Shown here in pieces: positions 11,530 through 24,000 of a stretch of 64,000 bases of DNA (position 1 is the first letter of the stretch; each line of letters begins with the position of its first letter). Source of the stretch: Synchiropus splendidus. Lineage: Eukaryota > Chordata > Actinopteri > Syngnathiformes > Callionymidae. A model generated the notes under the pieces. The model ran no database searches and was not told the DNA's origin. It worked only from the letters and a program-made list of their open reading frames with translations. The position numbers were made by a program, and so were the translations under genes. Location of the stretch: NCBI RefSeq assembly GCF_027744825.2, contig NC_071335.1:13157501-13221500 (forward strand), given 5' to 3'.

Positions 11530-13043
11530 CTCCAGTTAATGGAAAAGAACAGCGACAACGTCAACCTCTCAAGTCCTACTTTAAAAAAAATTCAACTTTT
11601 GTTTCTCCAATAATTTGTAATTATTATTATATACATTTTAAATATATATATATATATATATATTTCAATTTCAACATAAAGAACCTCTAGTCTTGAAAGA
11701 AAGCTAAGCAAGAGTTTCGTTGAAGAGCGAAGCCGGGACAGTGACACAAGCAAAGTACAGCAAGTGCACAGTAATCCCTACATTTTTGTGCTATTCAGAC
11801 ACACAACTTGAACATTTACACTCACAAAGACATAGTTGCTATGTAACAATCTAGGTCACTTTGGAGCAGGAAGCTCCATGGCCACATATCTGACCTTGAT
11901 CTGAACCCACTGATAAAGCTTCTCATGTCACTGCTACAGTATGTTTTTGAAAGGCACAGAACATTTCCTCACCATTTTGGCGAGTGATGGCCCCATCCAC
12001 CGACCACAACTGTTCGCCAATTGTGAAATTTGAAGGTGACTGTTTCTCCCAATTCAATCAGGCTGCAGTGGTTTTATAATCTTTGATGAAACGTGCCTAC
12101 ATTGTCCAGTAGATACAATAATAACAAAGACATGAGCAAACAAGGGCATCAAGGCCCATTGTGAAGACAGGAAGTGATGAAGACACGGTTACAAAACGAA
12201 GCATGTGACAAATTCAAAGTTGATTTAACCCTGATCCTGATAGGGACATTTTTGTCCCAACAGAATCACGTCATATTTGAATCAGTTGTGTGGTGTTTGA
12301 CTGTTAATTTCTGAAAAGATACATTTCCCCACACTTCTATAATGTTGTAATAGTTTTATTCCATTTTCTCCCCATTAAATCTTTAATTCCACTTCTTCGC
12401 TAATCATAACTGCCTAGTACTAAATATACAATTTTAAAATCAAATGCCTTCTTGCTAGTTTCAACTCAAAAAGGCTTTATTTAGGTTTGTTTTTTTATGG
12501 GTGCTTTATTTATGGATTATTTATGGAATGCAAAGTAAAAAATTTGGAGTTAAAGAGTTTGACAGTGTTGGGTGTATTTTTCCCCAATAGTTGAATACAA
12601 AGCAAGACTTAACACACACACCTCCGCATGTACAGGAGCTGACCTTGACCAATCATAACAGGCAGAGATGATGAAACAGAAACTCAGAAGAGAATAATAA
12701 TAATAACGATTTTATGCTTCAATGCTTGTTTTATTTAAATACAAAGGTGATGTGAGACTTTGATCAAATCTTTTCTCAGGAATACATTACTTACAATGTA
12801 GTGCAAATGGATGAGTTGAAAAATGTGACAAATTTTGTTAAACAAGAAACAGGATCATTGTCATTGTAAGCCTTGTTGGGTGCAAGTCAAAACAGCAGTT
12901 TCGCATGAATAAAAAAGAAAATACAAGCAAAATCCCATTAAATATGCTTACAAAGAAATAAATAGGATTTAATCTGAAACTTTAGGTCTCACTGTTTTAA
13001 CAAAGAAGAAGCTGGCAATGCTAGATTGAAATGGAATGGCTGC
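11530..13043. other. gap between cfap206 and the tbc1d24-like gene
   Basis: Should contain the missing first coding exon(s) of cfap206 and the 3' UTR of the tbc1d24-like gene. I searched the minus strand by eye for the expected N-terminal block and did not find it. A short (AT)n run lies at about 11641-11661. An AT-rich stretch with several TTTATT motifs lies at 12340-12740. Confidence 0.45.
12730..12735 (-). terminator. candidate poly(A) signal for the tbc1d24-like gene
   Basis: TTTATT on the plus strand, AATAAA on the minus strand, about 310 nt past the stop codon. Other copies lie further left near 12478 and 12506. Assignment is by motif and position only. Confidence 0.4.
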
Positions 13044-16000
13044 TTAATTTTGTGTGGAGAGACATTGTGACAGTGAAATAGAATTCTGGATGCCCCAAAC
13101 TTCCACAGCCTGGATCTTAAAGGGCCCCTTGCAGAGAGGGGTATTTTTAAACGTGCTGCATTGTTGACTGTATCCTGCCTCCAGATCTTCATGCAAGCAC
13201 AGCGCACAGCCACCGTCACCACCTGCAACAACACATTTCATGACGTTAGCTTTGAAGCCTGAATCGTTCTTCTTAATACGCACCAATGAGAAGCTGCCGG
13301 TCATCTCCGGCTATGAACTTGGATGCCCTCTGTTCTTTAGTTCTCTTTGGCTGTTTGGCTGTCAGAATTTCCTCTGCAGGGCCAGTGAATGGGATTGTCA
13401 GGTAGCTGGGGTTTTGAGGGGTCCCGGCCGGACATGTCAGAGTGGCCCCAGTAGTCTGGCAGCTGCTGCCGTTGACTTGCTGCGGCGAAGCTCCTCTTGT
13501 CATGATGTTTACCATTGCTTGCTGATAGCGCTCCATACTGGGTCGCAGCTGAAATAGAGACACAGTCATTTTTGGCAAGTTAAAATACAGAGATGTATGG
13601 TTGATAATGCTAGATTTATAATGTAATGAAAATGAGAGAGCGATTTATGAATGGCATCCTCCACTGTTTCTCATCATATAGGCGTGCGACATGTATAAAA
13701 CTTCAACTTACCGTGAAAACAAAACATTCCCCGGTTCCAAAATATTGCAGCTCTTCACTGTCATGCTTGTGTCTTTCGCTCAGATCAGTCGATATGAAGG
13801 CACCAAACACCTGTGTGCAGAAAAAAATAATGTTCGCTTTAGTCACTGTTGAAAAAAAATATAATGCTGAGCCAAGCCATATTTTTTTGGAATAAGTTGT
13901 GTACCTCTTCATCAGTAGTTTTCACAACTACTACTGCAGGTTCATGTCCCTCCACGTGGGAGTAAAACCTGCACAAAAGAATGCGTTATTAAATGATACA
14001 TTTACCACAAGAAGATGAGCACAGGGCAATCCACATGACCTTCAGGTTGACTGAGAATAATTTCGACTGGAAATGAGGTTACTCTGGAACTCACAATCGT
14101 TCATGACCAACCACGTCACCTGACTTCAAGTAAACATGTTGACAGTCTAAACTTGCTGACAGAAGTTACGTAAGCAGCTTTGTGAGTGCGCTTTCTTTTC
14201 ATAACCCACATTCTGTTTGTGGTCAAGACTTGTGTATTGTGACTCACATCAGTGAAACAGTGAAAGATCCACTTCACTGACATCACTGACAAGCTCTTCT
14301 CAAAATGGCTGAATTGGATCACAGACAAAAGAGCGCCCTCTTTTGGACAAAAGAGAACGTCTCGTGACGTTACGGCACAAAAGCTCAGCAACTACATTTG
14401 TTAAATCAGACATTGAATACCCGTTAGGAGGTGGGTTGTCAGTTGCTTTCAGGGATTGTAAGAAACCTCCTTGTTACAATGGATTTAAAGATTTTTTTAA
14501 AAATGAGCGAAATGTAATCGAAGGTGGGAAGACACATCAAGACACGTACGACGCCAGACACCCTCCATGCTCGGCTTTGCTGAAGATCTTGATGGGACTG
14601 AAGAGGGCAAAGCGCTCAGGTATCCACGCCCAGACCACTCTCATCTCTGTGCCAGTCACAACCGTGGAACTGAAGTTGTTGAAGTCAACCGAGTCCACTG
14701 ACTGCCTTTAGAATGAAGACACAAATCAGAATTTATTTTCTACAAATAATAAATAAAAATCTATGACATACCTCTTCTGGTGGCTACTGACTCCTTTTTG
14801 CATGAGCGAACTCCTATTGGCGTTAAACAGAAGGTTGAGCTCCTGCCTGGTGGCCATTGGGATCATGAAGGCCTTCTCTAGAAGAGTCTCCGCTGAACAG
14901 TGGCGGGCAACATTCTGCACAAATCGTATCATGTCTGTTCGGAAGTCTTGTACGTCTGCCACACGTGAAGACACGGATACTTTGTAGAGACTTAACAAAG
15001 CCAAGGCAACCCTGCAGGGGTCAAGTAAATGATCAGATGGCAGGTATTTTGAGCAGAGCAGTCAAGATGGATGACGTCTCACTCACCTGTAAAGAACCTT
15101 GTAGCCCTCCAGCAGATACACATCAAGCACTCGGATGGCATATGTAAAAGGCAGCTCGGCAAATATCCACATGATCCAGTCGGAGTAAAACTCAAAAAGA
15201 TTTTGGTGCGAGCTGGCGATCAGTTTGCGGATACCCCTGCAGCACCTGTTGGCAAGGTCTCCGAAGGTCATGCAGGAAGCGCGGTACGTAAGAAAGGTCT
15301 GGTCAATGTAACGCTTGTTCGGGTCTTTGAAACAGATAAGTCTTGAAACGCTGTGGAAGCACTCGGCTTCATCTTGGCTGAAGTGCAAAATGAGGGAGAC
15401 CAGAGCTGGGAGGATGGGGCAGAAGTTCATGTCGGGGAAGTAGTTGCCAAGAGAGAGGAGGATCTTTTTGGCGGAGTTTAGACCAGCTTTGTTAAGACAG
15501 TACCTGGAATAACAGGAATTTGGAAGATATTATCCATATTTCTTCCTATATCACAAGTGGAGTCATGACAGAAGGGAACCCTAAATTTCAATCATGGTCC
15601 AGCTCTAAAAGGAGGTTACTATGGCAAATGTTTACCTGGGTATTTCACCGGCCTCCATGTAGTCCGGGACCGGATGTGAGCTTAGTTTTTTCTCCCCAAA
15701 AAGCCTTTTGGACAGTTCATAGTAGACATCTCTCTCCGGAGTCACAGCGCTGCAGGAGATTTGAAGCATTTCATGTTGAAATACACGACTCTCATCCTTC
15801 ATCAGGTGTCCTTGAAGATCACGCAGAACATTACCTGGAGTGAATCCCATGGATGATATGGTAGTAAGCTTTGGCTCGCAGTGTATGTGGCGTAGCCCAG
15901 AATCCTTTACGGGCCATAGATTTCAGTTGATGATGGCCACTCTGTAGAATCTCCTGATATCTCATAGCAGCTTCAGGGTCGATCTTCTCCCAGTCGACAA

Positions 16001-16631
16001 ACTGGCCGTACTTCATCCCTGAGCTGGAGCAGATCTCCCAGTTGTCCGACTCCGAAATAGTCATCATGGATACTGACTTCAGGCTGCCTCTACTGCCTAC
16101 AGGAGGAAATGACGCTTGAGTCACGTTATTTACGACTTTAAGGGGCGGAATTATATATATAAAAAATATGATCACCATCTAGTTCTCTTGAGGGTGAGTT
16201 CTTTTTTTGTTTTGTTTTCCTTTCTTTTCTGGACGCCTGATTCTGCAAAGTGGAGTTCACCTTTTGACCTGACGGATTTGAACTTGTGAAGTTGCCTGCA
16301 TCAAAGTCAGAGTAATCCTCTGATGTTTCGTAACTGTAGAAAGACCTGAAGAACACATCCTGTGTTAGATGAACTTATTTAACCGATTGAACCAAATCTC
16401 AACGTCACATTAACATCCATATAAAACCTTACTGTACAATCTTGTGCTTTTGATTGGTACGTACCTGGAGCGAGGTCTTAGAATTGGATCCTTGGTCTGT
16501 GTCTGCAAACTATAATTCTTAACGTCTTCGGCATTATAGTAGGAGTGGGACCTCTGTCTGCTGCGTCCTCCTGCTACTGGCGTCATGTCCAAGTCATGGG
16601 AGAACTCAAGAGTACCTAAAACGTTGATCAT
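13044..16631 (-). CDS. TBC1 domain family member 24-like (TBC + TLDc)
   Basis: Relative of TBC1D24/Skywalker, which binds phosphoinositides on vesicle membranes and is linked to synaptic vesicle traffic and oxidative-stress protection. Eleven exons join with correct phase: 16631-16465, 16345-16176, 16096-15835, 15749-15636, 15503-15087, 15011-14772, 14705-14550, 13968-13905, 13810-13712, 13548-13284 and 13222-13044. They give 710 residues. Residues 1 to about 150 form a serine- and lysine-rich low-complexity extension absent from human TBC1D24 (559 aa). The TBC domain follows, with blocks ARKGFWATPHTLRAKAYYHI, NYFPDMNFCPILPALVSLIL, DEAECFHSVSRLI, SCMTFGDLANRCCRG and LEGYKVLYRVALA. No catalytic arginine-finger motif is seen, as in TBC1D24. 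The lysine and arginine matching human K36 and R40 of the cationic pocket are kept (LKSMARKGFW). The TLDc domain carries VWAWIPERFALFSP, FYSHVEGHEPAVVV, YFGTGECFVF, GGGDGGCALCLHEDL and FKIQAVEVWG. Probably a fish paralogue rather than tbc1d24 itself. The start is uncertain. Confidence 0.85.
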
Positions 16632-16691
16632 CTGGGAAATGATTCTTGAACCAAGCTGGTCACTAAAACGTTCCCGTTGCAGACTGAGGAC

Positions 16692-16697
16692 TTTATA
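16692..16697 (-). promoter_or_regulatory. possible TATA box of the tbc1d24-like gene
   Basis: TATAAA on the minus strand, 61 nt upstream of the chosen ATG at 16631. That would put a start site near 16665 and leave a short 5' UTR. The reading frame stays open up to about 16735, so this could also lie within a longer 5' exon. Confidence 0.35.
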
Positions 16698-18075
16698 TGT
16701 TTGTGGACAGCACGGTGTGACTCAAGCAGTGGGTGTGTCTCCTGTTTGGTGTTTACAGACAGTGAAAGGCAAAGGTTCCTTTGAGTTTACACTGTTATAC
16801 ATGAGAACTGTACATAAGATAATGGAAATATACAGTCACAGTTACATATAAGACACATCAAACCACCAATGGTGATTCTAAATTCTGATGATTCACATTG
16901 AATTAATATTCATTTTCAAGTTTCAAGTGTAACAAGGTCCCATTATCACCGGAATGATACATAACCAAGTTATGATTAAACTTGCCAAAACTGTTCAATA
17001 GTTTCAAATGAAAACATTGTAAGGTCATGAGGAATATTTGCAAGACACAAGTGTTTTTCAGAAAACTCTGCATTCTCAGTAGTACTCAGCAAAATACAAG
17101 TATTCCAGGAACCACCAAAAAGTTATTATTCGACAAAACAGAAATCTGTTTTCATCTAAACAGACACGTTGTTTGGCCATGACACATAAAACCTCTCCAC
17201 GTTCTCTTCCCATATAAGGGCTCCACATGGAATGGGGAATTTCTCTCTCCTTTTATGGCGCTGTTTTTTTTTTCATGCTGATATTGTATCGAATGGAAAT
17301 ACACAGATCGCAGAAGCAACCCTTATAGTTATTTATTGAATCGTAGAAAATAATGTTCCACTGGTTTCAACATTGTTGATGGTTATTCAATCTTTTAATA
17401 TTTAGATCATGTGTCATTGTTACCATATTTATTCTGCACATTAAATTCAAATCTGAAAAGAAATATTAATTATAGAATTGAACTAACTGCCAATGTATTT
17501 GTCCAGTAATTAACACTCAAATGCTAATTAAGTCTTAAATGTATATGACAGCATCCGATTAGTGGTCATATATAAACTACAAGATATACTGTGTCCATTT
17601 TATATTAGACATAAAAAAATGCATAATGAATTGAAAATGCCATTCATTTTTTATTTCCATGTTTATTTCCATGTTTTGAATGAGAAAGCTTTTGTTTAAG
17701 TTGTTCTTCATGGACAAAACCTTCATAAATATCTGTTTTCTTTTTATTGTATTGTATTATTTATCAGCATGTCGCACACTAAACAAAAATAATTGCATAC
17801 TATGCATATAGCATGGAGGGCTTTCATTTTTTGCTTTTTTTTTTACAGTGTTGAACAATAACATACATTAATGCTCAAATAATTCGGAATAAATTAAGTG
17901 TTTGTTTCGTTTTTAAATGAAGATAGAATGGGCGCATAGAAAACGAATTAAATCAATGAAAGAAGGTGGTCCCTCGCGAGCTACCGTAGTTGAGTCTCGC
18001 TAAACCAGGAAGCGATTCTCACTATTTACATTCTGTTTGTTCGGGTTTCGCGGATTTTCCTCACACTTGACCACT
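16698..18075. other. divergent upstream region between the tbc1d24-like gene and stx8
   Basis: The two genes point away from each other across about 1.4 kb. Most of the stretch is AT-rich. The 17960-18070 part, just before the stx8 ATG, is richer in CG dinucleotides (CCTCGCGAGC, TTTCGCGG) and is the likeliest stx8 promoter. No TATA box is evident there. Confidence 0.4.
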
Positions 18076-21000
18076 ATGTCACAGGATACCTGGTGAAGTT
18101 TCGACTGGTTATTATACACATACTGTATGTCGTAGATGGCATCAATCCCAAGTAATCCGTATGCAACTGAGCCAGTTCTCTCTTAAAGAGTTCGAGGTCG
18201 CAAATCACAACATGGTTCACATACATGTACAAACCTGAGTTTTAGGCGATGTTTGATGGCAAGCTTACAAAGACTTGTTGTTGTTTGTGATATTGATATG
18301 TGTGGAAGTTATCAGTAAACGAGAGGCGACTCAAACAAATGTCACATGATGAATTCCAGAGCAGACGTCACAACAAACTGGCCAAATTTAAAAGAATGTA
18401 TCAAATGTTGGAAACATCCTACCGCCACCCTTTTCGTTTGCCGTTCCTTTCTGCTAAACAACAATCGGATATCTGCTTTTTATTGACGAGAAACAAAGTA
18501 ACATGACCTTAACAGCACTCAAATGCTCCAAATGTCAACACACGCCAGCTTTAAATGTGTGACAATTGTCCAAGTATCTCATCCAGCCTGTCATTTTCGG
18601 TCCCAACGAGCTTGAAATGATAATTTAAAGTCAACTTAAATGTGTTGTGTTGACCCTTAGAGACCAACAGTGCATTCGTTTTCAATGGCCTCATGTAAAT
18701 CGAAGTGTCATTAGAATTGACATAAATTATTCCGGAAACAACCAAAAAAAATGAAAGAAACTAATATTGTCGTCAGATAATTTGACAGAACTAACACGTT
18801 TGTGTTAGATTTTCTTTGTGTGCTGAAGGAGGACCGTTAAATTTCTGATAACAAACTCAACATCTCTCAGTCTCAAAGCGATAAATAAAAGTATATTGTT
18901 CAGAATCACAATGTCTGAGGCAGAGCTTTTATGGAGATGCTGGGAGTCTATGTCGAATATACACTGTTAATGCATCATATTTAATCTCTTGTCCATGATA
19001 CAAACCAGGATATTGCAGGCTCTTAGTGGTACTGCAGCGTCATCAGATCTGCACTCAGAAAAAATGTCTACATCTGGTCTAGCATCTCATCTGTGCCAAT
19101 GTCACCCAACGACTTTGCCAAGGATAACAACACTTTTTGCCATGCGAGTAAACCATCGGCTCCCTGCTCTAAACAAACTGTGCTGCACATGAATCTGTCA
19201 AGGCTTAATAAGTTTCACTGCCACATTTAAGACAAATAATACATTAAATGTAATTCTTACAATTAAATGTTGTGTATGTAAGATTGAACTCTGGCTGGAA
19301 GCAAATACCTTTCACTAATTTGCTGCAATGTAGGCATTATAAACTTTTAAAAATCTGAATATCTTAATGTTAAAAATCGCTATTCACTCTATGAGTAGTG
19401 AACTTGTGTATTATATGGGATAAATGTTTTCTTATGAGTGACACAAATATTTTAGTTTTTTAGTTATATCTTCTCTCTTTTTTTGTGTTTAGGTTACAGA
19501 ATTATGATGCTACCTGCCGCCTGGCACAGGAGGTTGCTGAGAACATCCATGAACGGAACAGGCAGCAGAGAACAGGCGGAAACCCTGCCAAGGTACGTCC
19601 GTCTGTCATTAGCTATCGGAAATGTTTATCCTCTCCTGATGTTCTCCGCGATTGTCATCTTGTGTGTTCCAGATCAACATGACACTACGGGCTTCACTGC
19701 AGAAGCTCAAACAGAATATTGCTCAGCTGAAAGAAAGTTTGCTGCGGGCCTCGTCATCTCGTCGGATGTATCCTTTCCTCCTGCTGTGGCCATCGTGTAG
19801 TAACAGAAGTCCTTCAGTAGGGGGCAGTATAGGCTTTACTTTAGCGCGATACTAGTGCCAACTTCAAGTTGTGCCCAGTGGGTTTCCTTAGAGGGAACTA
19901 AAACTAATGGAAGTTGATTTATGTTCATTGTTATTTATTTATTTATTTATTTTTACAAATATATCCATAGGTAATGTTTAGAATTCAATTAGTATTTACT
20001 GTTTTAAAAAAAGTTAATTTCTTTTGTGGTTTTTGACACATATGTTCTTATCACAAATGCATATGGCTGGTAGTTGCAATGTTTTGTTCTTTGACATGGC
20101 CTCATCAGAATGCAGTCAGAAGCGGACAGACGGCAGAATCTCATTGATGACCTACTGACCAGAGAGAAGCAGCTCATTGCTACTTTTAAAGGGGAAAGCA
20201 CCGATCCTCAAACAACTAGGTAAATATGGAGGTTTGGAGGCAAACATTGTTTTTTCCCTCACATCGTCAGGAAGCGCTTGTGTTTACAATGTTTAGTTGC
20301 GCACACAAAAGCATATGTTCAATTTTTATTTTAGTTTTCATGGGTGGTTTTCCAAATTCAAAACATTGTTATTGTTATCTGAAAACTGCTGACTTCATCA
20401 TTCAGTTTATTAACTTTTGTCCTTGTTTAATTGACAAACAAATTTGAGTCGGCCTGTGAAATTGTCTTCAGTTTTTGTCTCACTTTTGTATATTACATGC
20501 AAACAGTATCATTCAACCGATATATTTTAATAGATTTAAGTCCTTTAAATGCCTTTGGTTATTAGAAGGAAAATATGAATATGTAATATGGGAAAATATT
20601 ATGTATTAAGTATGTACTGTATTTATTTTTTAATTCAGTGTGTTACTAAAATTGATGACCAGTAAATGTTTTTATGCCATCCCTTTTTAATATCCCAATA
20701 TATACTTACAATTAAATGATTCTCAATACAGAACAGAACTTAGTGGGTTTAAGTTATTTAAAGAATAGCAAAGTATTTTTTATGGCTTGTAATAGAGGAG
20801 TTTAATAATGGTTGCATAAATAAAGCAACTTAAGAACAGCCAACTTTTAAAAGTCCCTGCTCCTTTTTAGCGCCATGCTAAACACACTTTTATGGAAAGT
20901 GACTCATGGTTGTATTACAAAAGGGGCCAAACTAACATTTTTTTTGGGTGAGTCAGTTTTCGTTCTCGCCGGTAGATATGGATCCTTTTTATTCTCCTCC

Positions 21001-24000
21001 AAGGGGAGGAACCAAGGGAATGTCAAACAGAGTTGAATCTGATAGTGATTTGCCATTGCTCATCTCCAAAATGACAGAGAGTGTTGAGCACCGGAGTAGA
21101 GGGCGGCACCAGCACCTCTATAGCTTGTGTATTGCCACTGAAATCCTGTCATTTGTTATTTATTTCTTTGAGTTAACTGTTTCTCTGTCATTCTGTGTCA
21201 AGAGTTGGTTCCAAGAGCTGCTTTTATAGGCTTCATTTTTTTCACTGAGCCAATTCCATTAAAGATCCTGTTTAAAAAAAACGGCCATCAGATTGGCAAC
21301 ATTCAGCGCTTGGCGTTACATGTCAGGAAGACTTTTTAAAGTTGATGTGCTGTGATCTCAGTCTGGGAGTGAAAGCCTCTTCCCAGTGTGTGGTCTAGCT
21401 CTTGGACACAGGGGTGGATGTGAGCGTACTGCAATTCTCAAATCATCTTTCTTACGTGGGATTTTTTTTTTTTTAGTGAGAGGCAAATTTCCATCACAGT
21501 CTGAGAAAAAAAAGGACCAACATGGCGCCTTGAGTCCAGTCTCGCTTCACTCCCTTGGCCTCTCTCCGCCACCTTTCCTCAATTATCCACTAACCTTTCC
21601 CTTTTATCGGATTGCACTGGAAATAATTGTAATTAGTTAAATCTCTGCTGTCCGAGTCACTCAGTCACAACCGGGATGCTCCGGCCTCAGTGGCGGCACT
21701 TTAGTGGTCTGTGGCTGCCAAGAGATGCGCCTGACTAGGTTCTGGCGCTTCCCACTGACTGGCTAATTGGATCTTCACACACTGGGCACTGGCAGGAAGG
21801 AAGCAGAGGCCTCACACACGCTCGCAGAGTGATCAAACATGTCAAAGAGATTAGATGCTGGGGCCTAAATCCCTTATCTGGCCAGCGGTTCTATTATGGC
21901 CTTACCATCAAGCATTTAGCTACACCTCACACACAGCAGCCAGAAATCAAGAAAGATCGATGTGGTGTCTAAAGTTATCGTTTATAACTGGATCTGATGT
22001 GAGGTTCAACAACATAGATTTGTGTGGTGCTTTCATGGGCTTCGTCTGTCTGTTAGCACGTGAACCAATTCCTCATGGCCATGGGTGTATTCATTCATCA
22101 ACAGAGGCCTCCTCCATTTTGGGGCATCTCTGCAAGATCTGAAAATGACTTGCTTTAAAAATGAGCATCATCTTAATACTTACAGTTGTGTACAAAGTAG
22201 TGGTGGGACGTTAATGATTTAAGATTTATTAATTACAACAAAAATTTAATTAAATTTAACAGTCTCCAGACGACAGGGAACCTTTGTGAGTGCAGGAGTT
22301 CCTGGTCCACTGATCCCAGATGCACAAGACACGTGGCAGCTGGGATGATAACAACAACAACAAACATGGAGGAATCCCTGAACAAAAGCAAACAAAAGCA
22401 TCTGTTTGCTTTGGTTCAGGGAGGTTTTTCACTACACAATGGCCAGGGTTTCCACTGCTCTGAATGTACTTGAAATTCTTATAAAATTGAAATTCTTATA
22501 CAAATGTTTTCAAGACATTAAAAGAGCTTTAGTTTAAATAAGGTGATATAAAAACTTGAATATAGTCACCATTGTGATTTATTGTGCTATTGTCAAACTG
22601 ATGCAAAATAAGCAATATTTTGTTGTTTAAATGTACATATGGCTCCATCATTTGATTCAGTCATATACCAAATTCATTCAAATTGAAAAATGTGGCAAAT
22701 ATTGGCAAATATTCAGATACCATTATTATTATTTTTTTGATCGAATCGCAGCCCTAATACAAATGCACTCTTAGTTTTAGTAAACAGCAATGTTGCTGTC
22801 AAATTCCATGACATGTTACTCCTTCCAGAAGATAGCTGAGAAAAGATGAGCCGTGTAGCTAGTAGAATGTTGCCTAGCTTCCTAATTCACCAAGCGTTTT
22901 GTGGCAAATTCTAAGGTTTCTCTATTCTCTGTTATGCTCGATACCATGCTTTGTTTTTTTGTTGCCAAAACTTGTTTCTTTCATAAGCAAATTGTATCTT
23001 GAAGTGCAAAACTCTTGGATTCCGTTTGCTTACACTTGTATTTCCAGGTCAACTCTTATGTCCGGGATGCCGCAGACAAGCAGCGGTGTAGCGGCCAATC
23101 CATGGCTGGTCAATGAGTCAGAGGAAACCAGAGGGCTTAGTGTTGGGGAGATCAAACAACAGCAACAGAGAATCATTGAAGGTATCATCACACATGACTG
23201 GAAACTCTTTGCTGTTTATTTATTCCACAGTCGGGAAAAGTGCTCTTTAAAACTGGTGCGTTTATCAAACACGTGTTAAGTTAAAATGAGGTAAGACTCA
23301 CGCACGGCACATGAGGCAATACAGAATGCAGCGGAACATTAATCCTTATGATAGGTTTTTGTTTTATATTTTAAATGTCATATTAATCTTTCACTCGATT
23401 TTAACTGAAACATAAATGTAAATAATTACGTTTACTCCAGAAAACATGTTGTTGAAAATATTCCAAGAAGATTTCCTCCCATAAGCGGAGCGATTTTGGC
23501 AAATACCTCTGAAACTAAAACAAGCTGTCATGATAAATTAAACCCATTTATCTCAAAGTTAAACAGCAGTAAAGGAACTGATTTGATCTTTGGCATGTTA
23601 AGCCATTTTGTTGCCATTCCAATGAACATTTTGAATCAAAGTTTTGCTAGTTTTATTTCATGTTACTTAGAAGTCTTACATTTCCTTGTGCTTGCTTTTC
23701 TTTTTCTCTCCATCTTCAATACTTTGGTATCTTCACCGGCTTCTCAGAAGGCACTGTGTGAAGTCAGTGTCCGGACACATGTCCACCTGAATCCATGTGA
23801 CACTTCATTCCAGCGTCTCCTTCTCTGCGTCTGGTTATTTTCAATGTGAGGATCAGAGATTCATGTAAAGACAGTCAAACTAAACCACATGTACTTTTCT
23901 TTTCCCCTGTGGGATTTCTGCTGGAGTGTGGCAATAGCTTGTGCCTCAATCTGCGGTCGTTTAAAAAAAAAAAAAAAAAAAAAAAAAAGGCTGCGGTTAA

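Noticed and set aside
11973..11996. Possible mini first exon of cfap206 (ATG, eight codons, then GTGAGG)
   Set aside because: Start, donor and phase would fit, but the encoded residues do not match the conserved CFAP206 N-terminus and there is no other support.
23963..23988. A26 run as the tail of a retroposed gene
   Set aside because: The sequence on its 5' side shows no coding, SINE or LINE similarity, and no flanking duplication was seen.
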